Of a stretch of DNA of 12,072 nucleotides, positions 8,326 to 12,072 are shown piece after piece. The notes beneath the pieces are model-generated. The model was given only the letters and a program-made list of their open reading frames with translations, did no database searches and was not told where the DNA came from. Positions within the stretch are counted from its first letter, which is position 1. Each line of letters opens with the position of its first letter. Origin of the DNA: Brachionus koreanus (lineage: Eukaryota > Rotifera > Eurotatoria > Ploima > Brachionidae); NCBI GenBank assembly GCA_016987375.1, contig PJRA01000524.1, positions 1,833,400 to 1,845,471 on the forward strand, in the 5' to 3' direction. The position numbers were made by a program, and so were the translations under genes.

Positions 8326-8920
8326 TTTATTTAAAATTGTGTTTAGATTTGATAATAAAAAAAAATTAAAATAAAAGGACTGAAATTTTCATTAAAAATT
8401 AAAAAAAAAGAGCGAAATTACATGATAAAAAAAATTATGTTAAATTCATGATTTTGATTATTTCATATTTGCGTCTATGATTAACCGAATAAAAGTGATT
8501 CCATTTGATTGATAATAAAAAATTAGAATAACAATAACTAAATAGACTTTGTGTTTATGTGGCTGTGTTGTTGTGCACATGAACACATAAATACTTAAGC
8601 GCAGCTTAGACTAAGCCCTTTCTTTAAAGCTTTGGAATGGTAAGCTTAGCAAGTTGTTGTTGGTAAAAAGCTCGCCGCCTATCCACACACTCTTGTTGAT
8701 TTAAATGAGCAAGTATTCAATTGAAAACGCCTCAAAAAATAAGATATTTTTGTGGTTTGAAATGGCGCACTAGTTTGTCATGAATATTTCTATATCTAGA
8801 TAATAAACTAATAAAATATATTGAACGAAAAATTTTACAATTTTTTTTTCATTTTTTGTTTATGGATGTATAAAAAAAAAAATACAGATAATAAATTAAA
8901 ATAAAGTAGATAGAAAACGA
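8326..8920 (-). other. Probable 3' UTR of the PKA catalytic subunit gene
   Basis: The first perfect AATAAA on the minus strand beyond the PKA stop (TAA, 8923-8921) is at 8331-8326, suggesting a 3' UTR of about 600 nt. Its middle (about 8540-8770) is visibly less AT-rich than the surrounding DNA. It includes a perfect 13-nt palindrome, GCTTAGACTAAGC, at about 8604-8616 and has no open frame of note, consistent with transcribed untranslated sequence. The exact end is uncertain. Confidence 0.4.
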
Positions 8921-10224
8921 TTAAAATTCAGCGAACTCTTTCTCAAACTTGCATGTAGGTGACGTTCTAAGAGGCTCTTCATCATAGTCGTCAAAATTGC
9001 TTGCATCACCTTCCTTGCATCTTGGTATGAACGGCGCCTCTACTTTTTTCTCATAGATAGCAATCCAGTCCGTAGGTGCGAACCATTTGTGGCTCTTGAT
9101 GTCATCGACGCCATTCTTGAGGTTGCCGAACCGCTTGGTCAAATCGACCTGAAGCAAATTGCGCAGCAAATCTTTTAGATCCGAGCTGAAGTGCGACGGA
9201 AATCGGACTTTGCCGCTCACTATTTTTTCGTATATCTGAATGGGCTGATCGGCAAAAAAGGGCGGATAGCCAGCTGCCATTTCGTAAATAAGTACGCCAA
9301 GAGCCCACCAGTCAACGGCTTTGTTATAGCCTTTGGACAGAATAATCTCCGGCGCCAGATACTCTGGCGTGCCGCACAATGTCCATGTTCGGCCTTTGAC
9401 TCTTTTGGCAAAACCGAAATCGGTCACCTTCAAGTAGCCGTCCGAGTCGATTAGCAGATTTTCTGGCTTCAAGTCACGGTACAAAATTTCCAAATAGTGC
9501 AAGTACTCGAATGTGAGCACGATTTGAGAGGCGTAGAAGCGAGCGTGAGCCTCGGAAAAGCGGCCCATTCGTCTCAAGTGGGAGAACATTTCGCCGCCTG
9601 GCACAAATTCAAGTACCATAAACAAGTACAAGTTGTCTTTGAACGAATAGGCTAAATTGACTAAAAACGGAAAGTTAATTGCTTGGAGAATTTTTTTCTC
9701 GTTTAAAGTATGCTCTACTTGTTTTAATTTAATAACCTTAATAAAAAAAAAATAAAAAAAATTTTTTTTTTTTATTCAAAAATAACTTTTTGTTTGTCCA
9801 AAATTTTCATAGCATAGTGCTTGTTTGATTTAAGATTTTTGACCAGCATGACCCGGCCGAATGAACCGGTGCCCAATGTTCGCTTGCGCTCAAAGTCATC
9901 AAGAGAAGAATTATCCTTGAAAAAAAAATTGCTCTAATTTTCTAATAATTTAATTTCTAAAATAAAAGTGTTTTATTCTCAAGTGCTTTTTGAAGAGGTT
10001 TCCCAACAAAAACAAAAAGGTAGTTTAATTTCAAAAAGTGACTCACGGTGATCGGCGATTCCCATCTTTGTATAAATTCTTCTTTTGCTTTCATCAAAAA
10101 TTGTTTGACTTTAGAAAAAAAAATAATGTTAATGTATGACCAAAAATTTTGCTTCATTCCCCAAAATAGTCTTACCGTGTTCAGATTGATCGCCTTTTTT
10201 CGAACTTTGCGGGTTATTTCCCAT
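8921..10224 (-). CDS. PRKACA: cAMP-dependent protein kinase catalytic subunit (PKA-C)
   Basis: Four exons: 10224-10176, 10108-10047, 9915-9787 and 9736-8921. Introns are 67, 131 and 50 nt, all GT-AG. They encode 351 aa, exactly the length of human C-alpha. The start is fixed by MGN, the N-myristoylation signal, followed by the A-helix ([19 protein letters not shown]). The Gly-rich loop GTGSFG is at 52-57, catalytic Lys74 in [12 protein letters not shown] at 166-173 with Asp168 and Lys170, DFG at 186-188, [10 protein letters not shown] with the PDK1-type activation-loop Thr199, and APE at 208-210. The C-tail ends with hydrophobic FAEF (348-351), which folds back on the N-lobe. The enzyme phosphorylates Ser/Thr in RRxS/T sites and is held inactive by regulatory subunits until cAMP binds. 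Sequence after residue 150 is almost identical to mammalian PKA. Oddities: Asp12 at the Ser10 autophosphorylation position, Leu122 at the gatekeeper, an unusual GTTATT donor in intron 3, and GC-rich blocks (31 of 60 bases in 9301-9360). It is a co-orthologue of PRKACA/PRKACB. Confidence 0.97.
9737..9786 (-). other. Intron 3 of the PKA gene with duplicated splice-site sequence
   Basis: This 50-nt intron consists almost only of A and T. Its 5' end reads AAA|GTTATT and its 3' end reads ATTAAG|GTTATT, so the first six intron bases equal the first six bases of the next exon. No other GT lies nearby that could serve as donor, and the frame downstream of the donor stops at once (GAATAA), so the intron is required. 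Confidence 0.85.
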
Positions 10225-10740
10225 TTTTTTGCTTGTGTCTCCTAGTGGCAGTAAATATTTTCTTATATCGGCTTGTACCAATGACTCAGATAAAAACCAA
10301 ATAATAAAACAAAAAAAACTTTGTTCTCTACTATTTTTTTTTATTTATTTTTGTCTATATAGTTTATAATTAGTCTCTAAATGAGAGAAACATTTAAAAT
10401 ATTGAAATAGAGAAACTTTCTAAATTTGGTTGCAATTTTAATTCAGTTTCAAATTCGCTCTCAATCCGTGTGCATTAGTTGCCTTTTCCTCTTCTCTCCG
10501 CTAGCTAGAAAAAAGACTCACTCGATTTTCAAGACAACACAACAACAACAACAAAGAAAAAACCATAAATTTTTCTCTTTTCTTAAGTAATAATATAAAT
10601 TTATGTTTCTAGTTTTATTTTTATATTCTTCTCTCATTCGAAACATAAATAAATCCAGAAAACAAAAATTCAATATGAAAAAAAAAATTTAAATTATGCC
10701 AGGCGAAGAGAGAGAACGAACGTGGAGGGGCCCGCGCAAT
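10225..10740 (-). promoter_or_regulatory. 5' leader and probable promoter region of the PKA gene
   Basis: This region lies directly upstream of the PKA start codon. Towards 10690-10740 it becomes purine-rich (GAGAGAGAACGAACG) and GC-rich (GGGGCCCGCGC), unlike the surrounding DNA. Pyrimidine-rich stretches occur at about 10480-10500 and 10574-10584, and a short CAA repeat at 10535-10554. Such mixed CT/GA-rich and GC-rich sequence would fit a TATA-less promoter and leader, but no start site can be identified. A short plus-strand frame from 10698 (MPGEERERTWRGP) has no recognisable relatives and is probably chance. Confidence 0.3.
10535..10554 (+). repeat. Short CAA microsatellite
   Basis: About six CAA units, one interrupted by an extra CA, lie in the presumed 5' leader of the PKA gene (read as TTG on the transcribed strand). 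Confidence 0.7.
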
Positions 10741-10760
10741 GCAAGCTCAATGTAGAGAGT

Positions 10761-10791
10761 GCAAAGCGAGAATAGAATAAATTCGCTTTGC
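10761..10791. repeat. Inverted repeat able to form a 9-bp hairpin
   Basis: GCAAAGCGA at 10761-10769 is perfectly complementary to TCGCTTTGC at 10783-10791, with a 13-nt AT-rich loop. It is GC-rich for this window. It may be a structured RNA element, a transposon-end remnant or chance. Confidence 0.5.
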
Positions 10792-10885
10792 CGTAAAACA
10801 GCCTCTTAGTCGACACTGAAATAATTTATTTAAATTAGAGTCGTTCATTCTTCTCCTTAGGAACCCTAATCGATAACAAAAAAGC

Positions 10886-10898
10886 AGCGCTCGGCGCT
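10886..10898. repeat. Short GC-rich inverted repeat
   Basis: AGCGC and GCGCT flank a TCG triplet, making a 5-bp all-matching stem. Flanking AAA and TTT could extend it if two bases bulge. It is one of the few CG-containing strings in this part of the window. No function is assigned. Confidence 0.4.
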
Positions 10899-10929
10899 TT
10901 AAAAAACTACAAGTCTTATCTTTGCCCAG

Positions 10930-12072
10930 CACATGACTGATCCTATCTTAGCAAAAATTATACCTGTTTTTTTTATTTTTACCTAAACAAAAATTCATAA
11001 TTCTAATTCTTTGTCAAACACTGAATTATCATATTTGAGCAATAAAAAAACAAAAAAAAATAAAAATTTTCTTCTTTGATTATTTTCAATAAGCTGATAT
11101 ATCAATCAATCAGACTAGTTTTGGCATATAGTATAAAAATAATATTTCTCAGCTCCAAATGGCACTTGATGGTGCATAAAATCTACTGAAAAGCAAATTT
11201 AAATATTAATTAACTTTTCACTCAGCTAAAATAAAATGATCGATTGTATTTAGTTTGTTTAGCATTAAATTAAACATGACATTAGTAACACAATATCAAA
11301 GAAAAAAATAAAAAATAAAAAAGCTTTGCATAAGTTGGAAAAAGCTCGGGGCAAATTACACCGATTCTTAGTTGAAATAGCTCGAAAAATTTTGAGCTCA
11401 AGGTTTGATAATGTGTCTCCAAAGATGTAAAATAATTGAATGATGAATAAGAAGTTTGCGTTTTTAATTAAGAGCTGGAAGATTTTGCAAGAGTTCTCTA
11501 TACGTCGACTAGAGTGGCTTGAAGCCAGCACTAATCCATTGAGCTTTAAATATACTTGGCAAGATAACCGACAAATATAGAAAATTAAAAAAAATTTAAT
11601 TATTCAATTTTGCCAACATAAAAAAATAAAGCCTTAAAAAAAAGCTTAGTCTAACTAGACTTTGCTTTAATTGTTAGCACAGAACATAATTAAATCTCAC
11701 TGATTTGTCGTTCAATGTCGGAAATTGCATTAGATGCGCTTGTTAATTTTGCCTAATTCACCTTCAGTCGTTTTATTTTGAACAGAATGAGAATTAATAA
11801 AATTTGCAAGAGCATAAAAAAAAACGAGGATTATAAAATCGTCATAAAAAATTATCAACAAAATCATAACTAGCAAAATATATTTAGAAAAAAAAATCAA
11901 TAATATAATGATAATTAAATAAGAGCCGAAGCGATAAAGAAATTTTCGCTAATATATAGAAAAAATAGGCATGATACATTTATATTTTTTATTACTAAAG
12001 AATAAAGCTCAACAAAAATGCAATTAAATGTAGTATAAACCATATTTCTTTTTATATTCTAACGCTTTAGCC
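10930..12072. other. AT-rich DNA to the right edge, no gene identified
   Basis: Open frames here are short and not protein-like. The longest, minus strand 11531-11265, has low-complexity Phe/Ile/Leu content and no recognisable domain. The part 11330-11560 is less AT-rich and contains a palindrome, TGGCTTGAAGCCA, at about 11515-11527. An imperfect hairpin is noted at 11641-11668. No tRNA, rRNA or clear transposon could be found. Confidence 0.5.
11641..11668. repeat. Imperfect inverted repeat
   Basis: AAAGCTTAGTCTA (11641-11653) and TAGACTTTGCTTT (11656-11668) are inverted copies matching at 11 of 13 positions, with a two-base gap between them. The core GCTTAGTCTA resembles GCTTAGACTA at about 8604, so it may belong to a dispersed short repeat, or be chance. 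Confidence 0.4.

Noticed and set aside
9102..9454. Open frames on both strands inside PKA exon 4
   Set aside because: They are shadows of the highly conserved kinase frame; their translations resemble nothing.
10747..10932. 61-codon minus-strand frame upstream of PKA
   Set aside because: No similarity, basic/Leu composition expected by chance, and it contains the inverted repeats described separately.
11265..11531. 88-codon minus-strand open frame
   Set aside because: Low-complexity hydrophobic translation of AT-rich DNA, no recognisable domain and no partner exons.
1..12072. CRISPR array, bacterial operon or phage-like system
   Set aside because: Spliced metazoan genes show this is eukaryotic DNA, and no regularly spaced repeats of that type exist.

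Overview
The window is eukaryotic nuclear DNA from a compact, very AT-rich invertebrate genome. Genes have many short introns (mostly 43-131 nt, GT-AG), TAA and TGA act as stops, intergenic DNA is rich in A/T homopolymers, and relics of animal-type transposons lie between genes. The proteins are metazoan. A rotifer such as Brachionus would fit the composition, intron size and gene style, but that is an inference and other AT-rich invertebrates are possible.

Layout. 344-2255 (+): a complete 10-exon gene for the LDB1/Chip partner SSBP2/3/4 (fly Ssdp), predicted at 379 aa, followed by a 3' UTR with AATAAA signals near 2556-2570. About 2600-4975: a repeat-rich stretch. It holds a decayed non-LTR (LINE-type) reverse transcriptase fragment (about 3158-3516), a 1068-bp internally deleted Tigger/pogo element with clear TIRs and TA target duplications (3726-4793), and an AAGTC-type tandem repeat (4915-4974). 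5566-7459 (-): a two-exon gene for a 610-aa protein with an N-terminal RING-like zinc finger, a coiled-coil-like middle and C-terminal WD40 repeats; I do not recognise a named orthologue. 8921-10224 (-): a complete four-exon gene for the catalytic subunit of cAMP-dependent protein kinase, predicted at 351 aa, the same length as human PKA C-alpha. 10225-12072 is its 5' flank and AT-rich DNA with no convincing gene.

The three host genes are unrelated in function: a nuclear LIM-homeodomain cofactor, a putative E3-ligase or scaffold-like protein, and a signalling kinase. I see no operon or system linking them. The most interesting items are the deleted Tigger element, whose transposase DNA-binding N-terminus is joined out of frame to its C-terminus and which carries nine TATAACGAA-type subterminal motifs; the RING-like domain lacking its usual histidine; the Asp at the Ser10 autophosphorylation site of PKA; and a PKA intron whose 5' splice site repeats the start of the following exon. 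I found no clear evidence for a wholly new system.
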